Shown here piece after piece: positions 8,117 to 17,022 of a stretch of DNA of 64,000 bases (its first letter is position 1; each line of letters opens with the position of its first letter). The notes under the pieces were generated by a model. It was not told where the DNA came from. It saw only the letters and a list, made by a program, of their open reading frames with translations, and did no database searches. Position numbers and translations under genes: made by a program. The stretch comes from Clostridium sp. (GTDB taxonomy: Bacteria; Bacillota; Clostridia; Clostridiales; Clostridiaceae): NCBI RefSeq assembly GCF_017888565.1, contig NZ_JAGHFX010000044.1, positions 1 to 64,000 on the forward strand, given 5' to 3'.

Positions 8117-10120
8117 ATGTTAAGTGAAAAAAAATATAGGCATAAAGGGTTAATGTTTAATATATTTATACCTATACTTGTAATTCTAATTATTATTAAT
8201 ATAGCTTTTAAAATGATAAATGAATACATATTTATAACTAGATTACTTTGTTTTTCAATATCAATACTAATATTCATAATAAGCATTGTAAGAGTTAATA
8301 ACAAGGATTTAGGAGTGCTAAGATATATTGGGGTTGGTTATTTTTATATAGCTATATTAAGGTTTATAGACCTAGAATATTTATGGCAAGAGGAAAGAAT
8401 TGGACTTCATATGTCTTTCATAGGGCTTATTACATATTTAGAGCTAATAAATATAATATCAAGCATAATTTTATATAAGAAAAGATATTCTCACAGAATT
8501 CAAAATTTAGTTTTCATTATAGCTATACCTATAATTTATATACTTCCATTAGGAGCATACAATGAATTAATTTATTTAAGAGAGATAAATGATCCTAATA
8601 AGCAATTCATTATAAATCAAATTATATTACTTATTTTATTTGGAGTTATATTATATCAATATAAGAAGTTAGGTAAAGAGAATAAATGGATCATATATAC
8701 TAGTGTATTACTAATAATAAGTGATACACTTATTGCACTGATAGCAATATTAAATGTAAATTTAACATCTCTTATATGGATTATAAAATTGTTAGCATAT
8801 TTTTTAGTTTATGAGATTTTTGAAGAAACGCTATTATCTAATGCGTATTCAAGTGCATATGAAAGTTTAAATAGAGTAAGAAAAATTGAAACTAATTTAC
8901 ATAAAAATTTAAAAGGAAGAGAGAAAGAATTAAAAGAATTAAATTTGCTTTTAGAAAAGAGTGAAAAAAGGTATTACGATGTTGTCAAAGCTTTTTCTGA
9001 TGGATTACTACTTTTTGAAAATGATATTATGATTCATTCAAATTATTATAATGATATATATTATAATATGCCTAGTAGACTAGTATGTACTCAAAGTGAT
9101 TTAAGACTAAACTATATATTAAATAACATTATAGGTATAGAATATCCTGATGATTATGATATAAATAATTTATCTGCTGAGGTAAGTATGAAAGATGAAT
9201 ATGGAGAAACTAAAGAATTAGAAGTTAGTTTGGTTAAGATCCATGATAATAAAAAAATATTGTTATTTAATGATGTGACTAAATTAGTAAAGCAGAGAGA
9301 TGAAATTTTAAAAATTGAGAAGAAGATTAATGACGAAAATATTAAGGATGAATTTTATTCTAATATATCACATGAATTAAGAACTCCTATAAATGTTATT
9401 TATTCTGCACTTCAATTAAATGAAATGTATTTAAAGAATTGTGAAGTAGAAAAAATTAATAGAAATAATAATGTAATAAGACAAAATTGTCTAAGGCTAA
9501 TTAGAACGATTAATAACTTTATAGATAGTAATAAGCTTTCAGAAGGATTTTTAGAAATTAATAAAAAGGTTTATAATATTGTAGATATAATAGAAAATGT
9601 AGTCTTATCATGTAATTTTTATATGAATCTTAGAGAAACAAAATTAACTTTTGATCCTGAGTATGAAGAAATATACTTTTATTGTGATAAAGATTATATA
9701 GAGAGAATAATGTTAAACATTTTATCTAACTCTTTAAAGTATGGTAAATTTAAAGGGAATATATATGTTATGGTAAAAGTGGAAAATAAACAAAATATAG
9801 TTATAGAAGTTATAAATGATGCTGAAGCTATTCCAGAAGATAAGAGAAAGGTTATATTTGATAAATTTACAAAGGTGAATACATCATTAAATAGGCCTTC
9901 AGAAGGAAGTGGTTTAGGCTTATTTTTAACTAAGGGATTAGTAGAATTACATAATGGAGAAATAACTATAAATGCAGGAGTAAAGTATGGAAATATATTT
10001 AAAATAGCACTTCCATATAATAATAATATTAAGGGAGAAGTTGTATTACTAAATAATGATGTAGAGATTAATGAATTACAAGAAAAAATAGATATAGAAT
10101 TTTCAGATATATATTTTTAA
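8117..10120 (+). CDS. Membrane sensor histidine kinase (second of a tandem pair)
   Basis: This paralogue has the same plan as the gene just upstream: about seven or eight membrane helices to residue 240, a coiled coil (near 255-290), a PAS-like region, then HisKA and HATPase_c. The phosphoacceptor is H419 in NISHELRTPIN. The N box is NILSNSLKYG. The G1 region, EVINDAEAIPEDKRK, lacks the usual DxGxG pattern and may mark weakened nucleotide binding, although the G2 box GSGLGLF is intact. A tail of about 30 residues after the ATPase fold (ending EFSDIYF) is unusual. ATG 8117 has a moderate ribosome site, GGAAGATAG. The two kinases are almost certainly co-transcribed and could heterodimerise or feed one regulator. 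Confidence 0.9.
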   Translation: MLSEKKYRHKGLMFNIFIPILVILIIINIAFKMINEYIFITRLLCFSISILIFIISIVRVNNKDLGVLRYIGVGYFYIAILRFIDLEYLWQEERIGLHMSFIGLITYLELINIISSIILYKKRYSHRIQNLVFIIAIPIIYILPLGAYNELIYLREINDPNKQFIINQIILLILFGVILYQYKKLGKENKWIIYTSVLLIISDTLIALIAILNVNLTSLIWIIKLLAYFLVYEIFEETLLSNAYSSAYESLNRVRKIETNLHKNLKGREKELKELNLLLEKSEKRYYDVVKAFSDGLLLFENDIMIHSNYYNDIYYNMPSRLVCTQSDLRLNYILNNIIGIEYPDDYDINNLSAEVSMKDEYGETKELEVSLVKIHDNKKILLFNDVTKLVKQRDEILKIEKKINDENIKDEFYSNISHELRTPINVIYSALQLNEMYLKNCEVEKINRNNNVIRQNCLRLIRTINNFIDSNKLSEGFLEINKKVYNIVDIIENVVLSCNFYMNLRETKLTFDPEYEEIYFYCDKDYIERIMLNILSNSLKYGKFKGNIYVMVKVENKQNIVIEVINDAEAIPEDKRKVIFDKFTKVNTSLNRPSEGSGLGLFLTKGLVELHNGEITINAGVKYGNIFKIALPYNNNIKGEVVLLNNDVEINELQEKIDIEFSDIYF

Positions 10121-10180
10121 TTTCATAAATTAAAATACAAATGCATATATAATAATGAATATTATATAGAGGTGCATTAA

Positions 10181-10783
10181 ATGAAAAGTAAGGAAAAGAA
10201 ACTTAATAAAGCAAAATTTAGTAAAAAGGATCTTAAAAAGCATGAGAAAGTAAAACATAATAAAACACATAAAAAACATAAAAGTTTAAATATATTTAAA
10301 GTGAATGGTGAGTTTAAATTAATACCTTTAATAATTAATATATTAATACCAGTAGGGGCTGGATTTATAGTAGGATATCTTAATCAAAACTCCATTGCTA
10401 CATATGAAACTTTAAATAAGCCATTTTTTAACCCTCCAGCTATTATATTTCCAATAATATGGACAATATTATATATATTAATGGGAATTGCAGCATATAG
10501 AATATATATGAGGAATAAGCAAGGGACTGATGATAAGGGAGCATATTTCTTTTATCTAGTTCAATTAATATTTAACTTAATGTGGAGTTTTATATTTTTT
10601 ACATTTAGGCTATATGCAATTTCATTTTTCTGGATTATAATACTATTTGTTTTAGTAATGATAACATTTATTAAATTTATTAGAGTGGATAAAGTATCTG
10701 CATTTTTATTAACACCATATATGTTATGGCTTATATTTGCAGGAGTTTTAAATTATTTTATTTGGCTACTTAATGAAATGTAA
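10181..10783 (+). CDS. TspO/MBR family protein with basic N-terminal tail
   Basis: This is a five-helix membrane protein of the TspO (tryptophan-rich sensory protein, peripheral benzodiazepine receptor-like) family, which binds porphyrins and related ligands. The hallmark second-helix segment KPFFNPPAIIFPIIWTILY is present near residue 80, followed by LMGIAAYRIY and FNLMWSFIFF. Helices span roughly 50-70, 85-107, 123-142, 146-163 and 175-197. The first 45 residues form a cytosolic extension rich in Lys and His (for example KKHEKVKHNKTHKKHK) that is not part of the usual TspO fold and could bind nucleic acid, heme or metal. It lies 60 bases after the second kinase, with its own GAGGTG ribosome site, and ends at a clear terminator. 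Confidence 0.88.
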   Translation: MKSKEKKLNKAKFSKKDLKKHEKVKHNKTHKKHKSLNIFKVNGEFKLIPLIINILIPVGAGFIVGYLNQNSIATYETLNKPFFNPPAIIFPIIWTILYILMGIAAYRIYMRNKQGTDDKGAYFFYLVQLIFNLMWSFIFFTFRLYAISFFWIIILFVLVMITFIKFIRVDKVSAFLLTPYMLWLIFAGVLNYFIWLLNEM

Positions 10784-10804
10784 TTTAATATGTAGTATAA
10801 TAAA

Positions 10805-10836
10805 AATAAGCCTTCTTCTGAAGGTTTATTTTATTT
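10805..10836 (+). terminator. Terminator after tspO-like gene
   Basis: AATAAGCCTTC at 10805-10815 pairs with GAAGGTTTATT at 10820-10830 (one G-U pair), with a TTCT loop and a TTATTT tail. It separates the kinase/TspO unit from topB. Confidence 0.85.
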
Positions 10837-10851
10837 AGAAAGGGAGTTTCT

Positions 10852-12804
10852 ATGGGGAAAACTTTATTTATAGCAGAAAAACCATCAGTAGCTATGGACT
10901 TTGTAAAGCTACTTAATGTTAAGGGGAAAAGAAGCAATGGATATATAGAGGGAGAAAAGAGCATTTTTACATGGTGTGTAGGACATATGGTTACTATGAG
11001 TTATCCGGAAGCTTATGACGAAAAATTAAAATTTTGGAACTTGAGAGATTTACCTTTTTTACCTAATGAGTATAAGTATGAAGTTATTTCTTCAGCTTCA
11101 GCTCAATTTAATATTGTTAGTAGTTTAATGAATAGAGAAGATGTTGATAGTATATATGTATGTACTGACTCTGGAAGAGAAGGAGAATATATATATAGAT
11201 TAGTAGATGATATGGCTGGCAAACCAAATAAGATAAAGAAAAGGGTTTGGATTGATTCTCAAACAGAAGAAGAAATAAAAAGAGGGATTAAAGAGGCAAA
11301 ACCGCTATCAGAATATGATTCGTTAGCACATTCAGCATATTTAAGAGCAAAGGAAGATTATATCTTTGGTATAAACTTTTCAAGATTATTAACTCTTATG
11401 TATGGAAAGACATTATCTAATGTATTAAGAAAAGATAAGAATGTGGTTGTAGCGGTCGGAAGAGTTATGACTTGCGTTCTTGGAATGGTAGTAGAAAGAG
11501 AAAGAGAAATAAGAAGTTTTAAAAAAACATCTTTTTATAAGATATCTGGAGACTTTATTAGAGATAATGATGAAGCTATTATAAAAGGTGACTGGAAAGC
11601 AATAGATGGATCTGAGTATTTTGAATCTCCAAAGCTTTATAATGAAGTAGGGTTTAAAAAGAAAGAAGATGCTGAAATCTTAATTAAGGATTTAAGAGAT
11701 ATTGGGTTTGGAACAGTTAAGGAAGTCAAAAAAACAAAGGAAAAAAAGAATGCACCACTTTTATATAACTTAGCAGAATTACAAAATGAATGCACAAAGA
11801 GATTCAAAATAAGTCCTGATGAAACATTAAAAATAGTTCAAGGATTGTATGAAAAGAAGATGGTTACATATCCAAGAACAGATGCAAGAGTACTATCAAC
11901 AGCTGTAGCAAAAGGAATAAAAGGAAATATATTAAAACTTAAAAATATGCCAATAGGAGAAGAGTTAACAAATATCACAATAGAAATATTAGAAAAAGAT
12001 TATCCAAAGTCTATAATGAAAAGCAAATATGTAGATGATAGTAAAATTACAGATCACTATGCTATTATACCAACAGGTGAAGGAAAAGATACTTTAAGTA
12101 AATTGCCTAGTTTAGATAAACAAGTTTATTATATTATACTTAGAAGATTTTTATCTATTTTCTATCCACCAGCACAATATAGTAAAATGTCTATTACAAT
12201 ATCAGTTGGGAATGAAAATTTTATTTTAAATAAAAAGATATGTGTTGATAAAGGATATTTAATTGTTCTTGGAAATGAAAAAGATGAAGAACAAGAAGCT
12301 TTTCCTGAGAATTTAAGGAAGGGAACAAAATTAAATATAAATGAGTTAGAAATAAAAGAGGGAGAAACATCCCCGCCAAAGAGATATACAACAGGTTCAA
12401 TGATAATTGCTATGGAGAATGCAGGAAAGTTAATAGAAGATGAAGAGTTGCGTGAGCATATAAAGGGTGCTGGTATTGGAACTTCAGCAACTAGAGCAGA
12501 AATATTGAAAAAATTAATTAATATAGAATACATACAATCGAATAAAAAAAACCAGGTTATAACTCCAACAGAACTTGGAGAAATGATTTATGAAGCAATT
12601 AGTGTATCGATTCCTTCACTTTTAAATCCATCTTTGACAGCTTCTTGGGAAAAAGGATTAAAGATGGTAAATGATAAAGAAATTAAACCAGATGAATTTA
12701 TGGTTAAATTAGAAGCTTATACTAGAAAAAACACTGCTAGAGTATTAAATAATTCTAATATAGGACTTTTAAATACAAAACTATTAAAAATAAAGAATCA
12801 ATAG
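10852..12804 (+). CDS. topB: Type IA DNA topoisomerase III
   Basis: Topoisomerase III cuts and passes single DNA strands to resolve negative supercoils and recombination or replication intermediates. The Toprim domain begins FIAEKPS (E9), and the catalytic tyrosine is Y340 in MVTYPRTDA. The length of 650 residues is normal for TopB. There are no C-terminal zinc-finger cysteines. One oddity is the Toprim acidic motif, which reads TDSGREGE (D106-S-G108-R-E110) where TopB usually has TDxDREGE, so the second Asp of the DxD metal motif is Gly. I believe a Firmicute subgroup shares this reading. ATG 10852 follows AAAGGGAG. The gene is monocistronic between two terminators. Confidence 0.93.
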   Translation: MGKTLFIAEKPSVAMDFVKLLNVKGKRSNGYIEGEKSIFTWCVGHMVTMSYPEAYDEKLKFWNLRDLPFLPNEYKYEVISSASAQFNIVSSLMNREDVDSIYVCTDSGREGEYIYRLVDDMAGKPNKIKKRVWIDSQTEEEIKRGIKEAKPLSEYDSLAHSAYLRAKEDYIFGINFSRLLTLMYGKTLSNVLRKDKNVVVAVGRVMTCVLGMVVEREREIRSFKKTSFYKISGDFIRDNDEAIIKGDWKAIDGSEYFESPKLYNEVGFKKKEDAEILIKDLRDIGFGTVKEVKKTKEKKNAPLLYNLAELQNECTKRFKISPDETLKIVQGLYEKKMVTYPRTDARVLSTAVAKGIKGNILKLKNMPIGEELTNITIEILEKDYPKSIMKSKYVDDSKITDHYAIIPTGEGKDTLSKLPSLDKQVYYIILRRFLSIFYPPAQYSKMSITISVGNENFILNKKICVDKGYLIVLGNEKDEEQEAFPENLRKGTKLNINELEIKEGETSPPKRYTTGSMIIAMENAGKLIEDEELREHIKGAGIGTSATRAEILKKLINIEYIQSNKKNQVITPTELGEMIYEAISVSIPSLLNPSLTASWEKGLKMVNDKEIKPDEFMVKLEAYTRKNTARVLNNSNIGLLNTKLLKIKNQ

Positions 12805-12807
12805 AAT

Positions 12808-12852
12808 AAAACTAGTAAAGTTTAACATATAATTAAACTTTACTAGTTTTAT
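12808..12852. terminator. Bidirectional terminator topB/lrgB
   Basis: A 17-base perfect inverted repeat (12808-12824 with 12834-12850) is flanked by A-rich sequence on the left and T-rich sequence on the right, as expected for two convergent genes. Confidence 0.92.
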
Positions 12853-13557
12853 TTATTTTACAAATATTAAAAATAAACTATATAAAGCTGGAGCTAGGAA
12901 TACCGTCATTATACCAGCAATTCCAATAGATAGTGAGCTCATTGCACCTTCTGTTTCACCAAGTTCTAACGCTTTTGTTGTTCCAACAGCATGTGCAGCA
13001 GTTCCTAAGGAAATTCCAACTGCAACTCTTTCTTTAATCTTAAATATTTTACATAGAATAGGTCCTATTACAGCACCGATTATTCCAGATAAGATTATAG
13101 CCAATACCGTTACAGGTGATAAGCCTCCAAGTTGATTTGTAATTTCTATTCCTATTGGTGTAGTAACAGATTTAGCAAGTAAAGAGATAGTAAGTATATT
13201 TTCCATGCCGAAAATATTACCTATTAAGAAAACTGAAGCTATTCCAACACTACTTCCAATTAATATACCTATTACTATTGGTAATAAGTGCTCTTTAAGT
13301 AATTGTAATTGCTTATATAAAGGTACTGCTAAAACTACGGTTGCAGGTCCTAGAAACATATTTATAAATTGCCCACCTTTATTATAAACATCAAAATCTA
13401 TATTAAATAATACTAAAAATCCAATCACTAACGCTATAGATATTAGTAGTGGATTAAATAGTGGAAATTTTGTTTTTTTATAGATAAAAAGTCCAATTTC
13501 AAAGGCTATTAGTGAAATTACTAGTCCAAATAAGATATTTTCAGTTAAAATGTTCAT
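12853..13557 (-). CDS. lrgB: LrgB/CidB family membrane protein
   Basis: LrgB works with LrgA in a holin/antiholin-like membrane system tied to murein hydrolase control and, in several Firmicutes, to pyruvate transport. It has about seven or eight hydrophobic helices over 234 residues, the usual length. Typical LrgB stretches are visible: FLGPATVVLAVPLYKQ near residue 70, LAKSVTTPIGIEI near 127, and GTAAHAVGTTKALELGETEG near 185. Its ATG overlaps the stop codon of lrgA by one base (TAATG), which indicates translational coupling. The LytSR-type regulator usually linked with lrgAB is not in this window. Confidence 0.93.
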   Translation of the reverse strand: MNILTENILFGLVISLIAFEIGLFIYKKTKFPLFNPLLISIALVIGFLVLFNIDFDVYNKGGQFINMFLGPATVVLAVPLYKQLQLLKEHLLPIVIGILIGSSVGIASVFLIGNIFGMENILTISLLAKSVTTPIGIEITNQLGGLSPVTVLAIILSGIIGAVIGPILCKIFKIKERVAVGISLGTAAHAVGTTKALELGETEGAMSSLSIGIAGIMTVFLAPALYSLFLIFVK

Positions 13558-13934
13558 TATTTTGATTCATATCCTTTCTTAGTTTTTGTCTTTTGAAGAT
13601 TCATAACAAATTGAACTACACTTCCTGTGACTACTATAACGATAGATGTAGTAATTATACATAATAGTATAATAAGTATTAAACTATCTTTAATAGAATC
13701 AAAGGATGTTATAAGTCCTACACCAGCAGGAATAAAGAAAAAAGCAAGATGATCTAAAAAGAAGTTAGACACCGTTTCAACTTTTTCAACTTTAACTATC
13801 TTGCTACATAATAATGCTAATAAGATTATCATTCCTAATATATTGCCAGGTATAGGCAAGGAAAGAACTTTAGAAATAAGCTCTCCAATTAAGTAAATAC
13901 CAAGAATTATTATGGCTTCCCTAAAAATTTTCAT
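13557..13934 (-). CDS. lrgA: LrgA/CidA family holin-like protein
   Basis: This is a small integral membrane protein of 125 residues with four predicted helices. It is the first gene of the lrgAB pair and probably the holin-like or antiholin-like partner of LrgB. The family pattern PIPGNILGMIILLALL lies near residue 28, and FFIPAGVGLI near 92. The ATG at 13934 is preceded by AAGGAGGT at ideal spacing. A Lys-rich C-terminal tail (KTKTKKGYESK) faces the cytoplasm. The upstream 209-base spacer is shared with the divergent ABC importer and must hold the promoter of both. Confidence 0.92.
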   Translation of the reverse strand: MKIFREAIIILGIYLIGELISKVLSLPIPGNILGMIILLALLCSKIVKVEKVETVSNFFLDHLAFFFIPAGVGLITSFDSIKDSLILIILLCIITTSIVIVVTGSVVQFVMNLQKTKTKKGYESK

Positions 13935-14143
13935 AGCGTGACCTCCTTAAACTATCCAATTAATAATTTAGCACTATTAAATAGAGATGTAAATGCAATA
14001 ATAAAATTTACAAGCCCTATTTTCAAGTGTTATATGTTACAGAACTATCTAATATAAATTAAAATATCTTATTTTTTAACAAAATTTGCTCTGAACTCAT
14101 ATTATAAAGCATGATAACAATAAAAAGCCTTAAGGAGGTTTAA

Positions 14144-15172
14144 ATGAAAAGTAAATTAATTAAAGTTGTATCTGTAATAGCATTAATAGGGATTACAAGC
14201 CTTAGCTTTATTTCTTGCTCAAAAGATAATGAAAATTCCAATAAGGAATTAACAAAGGTTAGATTAAATGAAGTTGTTCGTTCTGTATTTTATGCACCGA
14301 TGTACGTTGCTATAAATGAAGGATTCTTTGAAGAAGAAGGATTAGAAATAGATTTAGCAACAGGACAAGGTGCAGATAAAACAATGCAACAAGTTTTAAG
14401 TAATAATGCAGATATAGGATTTAGCGGTCCAGAACAAACAGTGTACATTAATAATCAAGGTAGAGAGGATTATCCAGTACTATTTGCACAATTAACGCAA
14501 ACAGATGGAGCATTTTTAGTTGGTAGAGAAGCAGATGAAGACTTTAAATGGACTGATTTAAAAGGTACAGAAGTTATAGGAGGAAGACCTGGTGGTGTTC
14601 CAGAAATGGCATTTGAATATGTACTAAAACAAAATGGATTGGATCCAAAAACTGATGTAAATATGGTAACAAATATAGATTTTACTGCTACATCAGGAGC
14701 TTTTAAAGCGGGTACAGGTGAATATGTAACATTATTTGAGCCAACAGCCTCTATGATAGAAAAAGAAGGTAGTGGTAAGATTATAGCATCAATTGGAGAA
14801 GCTGTTGGGGACTTGCCGTATACTTGTTTTTTCACAACTAAATCTTACATGGATAAAAATCCAGAAATACTACAAAAGTTTACAAATGCAATATACAAAG
14901 GTCAACAATGGGTCGAAGCACATAGTGATGAAGAAATAGCTGATTCAATAATTTCTTTTTTCCCAGGAACTGATAAAGACATAATAGTTTCAGTAATGAA
15001 AAATTACAAAGAGATAAATGCTATAGCAACTAAGCCATCAATTGAAGAAGAGGATTTAACTAGATTAATGGATGTAATAGAAAGCTATGACGGCAGTCTA
15101 TTACCAGATAGACCATCTTTTGAAAAAATAGTTAATAATAGTTTTGCAGAAGAAACTATTAATTCTAAGTAA
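14144..15172 (+). CDS. ABC transporter substrate-binding lipoprotein (NitT/TauT/SsuA/ThiY-like)
   Basis: This is the extracytoplasmic binding protein of the importer encoded by the next two genes. It has a lipoprotein signal (SLSFISC, lipid attachment at C25), followed by an NMT1/THI5-like type II fold. The segment beginning VRSVFYAPMYVAINEGFF is the usual first strand and helix of this family. Substrates in the family include taurine, sulfonates, nitrate, and pyrimidine or thiamine precursors. The sequence alone does not separate these, and no thiamine riboswitch is seen upstream. ATG 14144 follows AAGGAGG. An intercistronic hairpin at 15182 may let this gene be expressed above the membrane components. 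Confidence 0.9.
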   Translation: MKSKLIKVVSVIALIGITSLSFISCSKDNENSNKELTKVRLNEVVRSVFYAPMYVAINEGFFEEEGLEIDLATGQGADKTMQQVLSNNADIGFSGPEQTVYINNQGREDYPVLFAQLTQTDGAFLVGREADEDFKWTDLKGTEVIGGRPGGVPEMAFEYVLKQNGLDPKTDVNMVTNIDFTATSGAFKAGTGEYVTLFEPTASMIEKEGSGKIIASIGEAVGDLPYTCFFTTKSYMDKNPEILQKFTNAIYKGQQWVEAHSDEEIADSIISFFPGTDKDIIVSVMKNYKEINAIATKPSIEEEDLTRLMDVIESYDGSLLPDRPSFEKIVNNSFAEETINSK

Positions 15173-15181
15173 ACTTTAAGA

Positions 15182-15207
15182 GCTAGCTCTAGATTACTAG
15201 GGCTAGC
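15182..15207 (+). other. Intercistronic hairpin in ABC importer operon
   Basis: GCTAGCTCTAG at 15182-15192 pairs with CTAGGGCTAGC at 15197-15207 (one G-U pair), loop ATTA. No T run follows, so it looks more like an mRNA 3'-end stabiliser or processing site than a terminator. Confidence 0.7.
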
Positions 15208-15259
15208 TAATAAAATTCTTTCTAAAAAAATTTACATAAATTAGAAAGGAGGTATAAAT

Positions 15260-16027
15260 TTGAGTTTAATAGATATATCAAGTATAAGCTTAACTTACCA
15301 CTCTTTAAATGGTGAAACCAAAGCTATAGAAAATTTAAATTTTTTAATAGAAAAGGGGGAGTTTGTTAGCATAATAGGACCATCAGGATGCGGAAAATCA
15401 ACACTTTTAAATATTATTAGTGGTCTTTTAAAGCCTTCTGAAGGAAAGATTATTTATTTAGATAAAGATATAAATAATAGATTAGATAAAATGGGATACA
15501 TGTTTCAAAAAGACTATTTATTTGAATGGCTTTCTGTTAGAAGCAATGTATTATTAGGATTAAAGATAAAAGGTTTAGATAGTAAGGAAAATATTCAGAG
15601 AGCTGATAAGCTTTTAGATAATTATCAATTATCTAAGTTCAAAAATCATAAGCCAACAGAACTTTCAGGAGGAATGAGGCAAAGAGTAGCTCTTATTAGG
15701 ACTCTTGCCTTAAATCCAGATGTACTTCTTTTAGATGAACCATTTTCAGCTTTAGATTATCAAACAAGGCTTAAAGTATGTGATGATGTTAAAAGCATAA
15801 TAAAAAAAGAAGGAAAAACAGCTATAATGGTAACTCATGATTTAGGAGAAGCAATATCAACTTCTGATAGGATAATAGTCCTTACTAAAAGACCTGCAAA
15901 TGTAAAATTAGACGTAAAGATAACATTTAAAAATGCTGAAGCAACTCCATTTCAAAGAAGAAAAGAACAAGAATTTAATGAGTACTTTAATTTATTATGG
16001 AAGGAGCTTGACAGTGTAAATGAGTAA
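15260..16027 (+). CDS. ABC transporter ATP-binding protein (SsuB/TauB-like)
   Basis: This is the ATPase subunit that powers the importer. The Walker A motif is GPSGCGKST near residue 40, the Q-loop is FQKDYLFEW, the signature is LSGGMRQR, Walker B is VLLLDEP, and the switch histidine is in VTHD. The order and its 255 residues are typical of the NitT/TauT family. Translation starts at TTG 15260, seven bases after AAAGGAGG; no ATG is near. Its last codons overlap the permease start by eight bases (ATGAGTAA), so the two are translationally coupled. Confidence 0.92.
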   Translation: MSLIDISSISLTYHSLNGETKAIENLNFLIEKGEFVSIIGPSGCGKSTLLNIISGLLKPSEGKIIYLDKDINNRLDKMGYMFQKDYLFEWLSVRSNVLLGLKIKGLDSKENIQRADKLLDNYQLSKFKNHKPTELSGGMRQRVALIRTLALNPDVLLLDEPFSALDYQTRLKVCDDVKSIIKKEGKTAIMVTHDLGEAISTSDRIIVLTKRPANVKLDVKITFKNAEATPFQRRKEQEFNEYFNLLWKELDSVNE

Positions 16028-16808
16028 AGAACATGAAGCGTATATTAAAAAAGTAAAAAGAGATAGAATTAAAATAGCTGTATTTAGAGTAGCTATATTA
16101 ATAGCATTTATTGTTTTATGGGAAGTAGCAGCAAGTTTGAAATGGATAGATCCATTTTTAACATCAAGTCCATCTAGGATACTTGATTCATTTATATCTT
16201 TTGTAAAAGAAGGAACATTATTAAAGCATATATTAGTAACTTGTTATGAAACAATATTAGGTTTTACATTAGGAACGGTGCTTGGAGCAATTATAGCTAT
16301 TGTATTATGGGCATCACCTTTTACATCAAAAGTGTTAGACCCATACTTAGTAGTATTAAATGCTTTACCAAAAGTTGCACTTGCACCAATAGTAATATTT
16401 TGGGTAGGAAATGGTATGACAGCGATAATTGTTATAGCACTTTTAATTTCTATAGTGACAACAATAATAACAGTGTTAACAGGTTTTAATGAAGTTGATA
16501 AAGGTAAACTAAAGCTTATGCAAACACTACAAGCTACAAAGTTTCAAACATTAAAGTATCTTGTATTCCCATCAAATATCCAAGTACTAATTTCTGCATT
16601 AAAAATAAATGTTGGCTTATCTTGGGTAGGGGTTATTATGGGGGAATTCTTAGTAGCAAGAGAAGGGTTAGGATTTTTAATAGTATATGGTGGACAAATT
16701 TCACAATTAGATATGGTTATGATGAGTATTGTAATTCTTTCATTAATAGCATTTCTTATGTATATGATTGTTGCGAAGATTGAAGAAAGATTAAAAAATA
16801 TAAATTAG
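16020..16808 (+). CDS. ABC transporter permease (SsuC/TauC-like)
   Basis: This is the membrane channel of the same importer, 262 residues with about six helices (first at 18-37). The EAA-type coupling loop that contacts the ATPase is visible in MQTLQATKFQTLKYLVFPSN near residue 165. The segment VALAPIVIFWVGNG is common in SsuC/TauC-type permeases. It is the last gene of the binding protein, ATPase, permease operon and is followed directly by a terminator. The substrate is unknown. Confidence 0.92.
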   Translation: MSKEHEAYIKKVKRDRIKIAVFRVAILIAFIVLWEVAASLKWIDPFLTSSPSRILDSFISFVKEGTLLKHILVTCYETILGFTLGTVLGAIIAIVLWASPFTSKVLDPYLVVLNALPKVALAPIVIFWVGNGMTAIIVIALLISIVTTIITVLTGFNEVDKGKLKLMQTLQATKFQTLKYLVFPSNIQVLISALKINVGLSWVGVIMGEFLVAREGLGFLIVYGGQISQLDMVMMSIVILSLIAFLMYMIVAKIEERLKNIN

Positions 16809-16818
16809 TGTTGAAATA

Positions 16819-16852
16819 AAAAGCTGATAATAATTTTATTATTAGCTTTTTA
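16819..16852 (+). terminator. Terminator after ABC importer operon
   Basis: AAAAGCTGATAATAA (16819-16833) pairs with TTATTATTAGCTTTT (16836-16850) with one G-U pair, and the stem ends in a T run. Confidence 0.88.
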
Positions 16853-17022
16853 AAATTAAATTAAATTTATTTAAAGTTTCTTAATTAATTTTAATGTGTT
16901 TAAAATAAGGGTTAATTATTAGGCGGAAATTGTAAAGATTTCAATTGTAAAAGTCAAAAATATTTGATAAAATGTATATTATATAAAAAATGTGTAGATA
17001 ACATGAAAATGTGGAGGAAGTT

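Noticed and set aside
12162-12533. 123-codon minus-strand frame inside topB
   Set aside because: It is the shadow of a well-supported gene on the other strand, with no ribosome site and low-complexity composition.
13935-14143. Possible thiamine or other riboswitch before the NMT1-like binding protein
   Set aside because: The conserved thiamine-box bases (CTGAGA and the second conserved block) are not present, and no stable multi-stem fold is seen.
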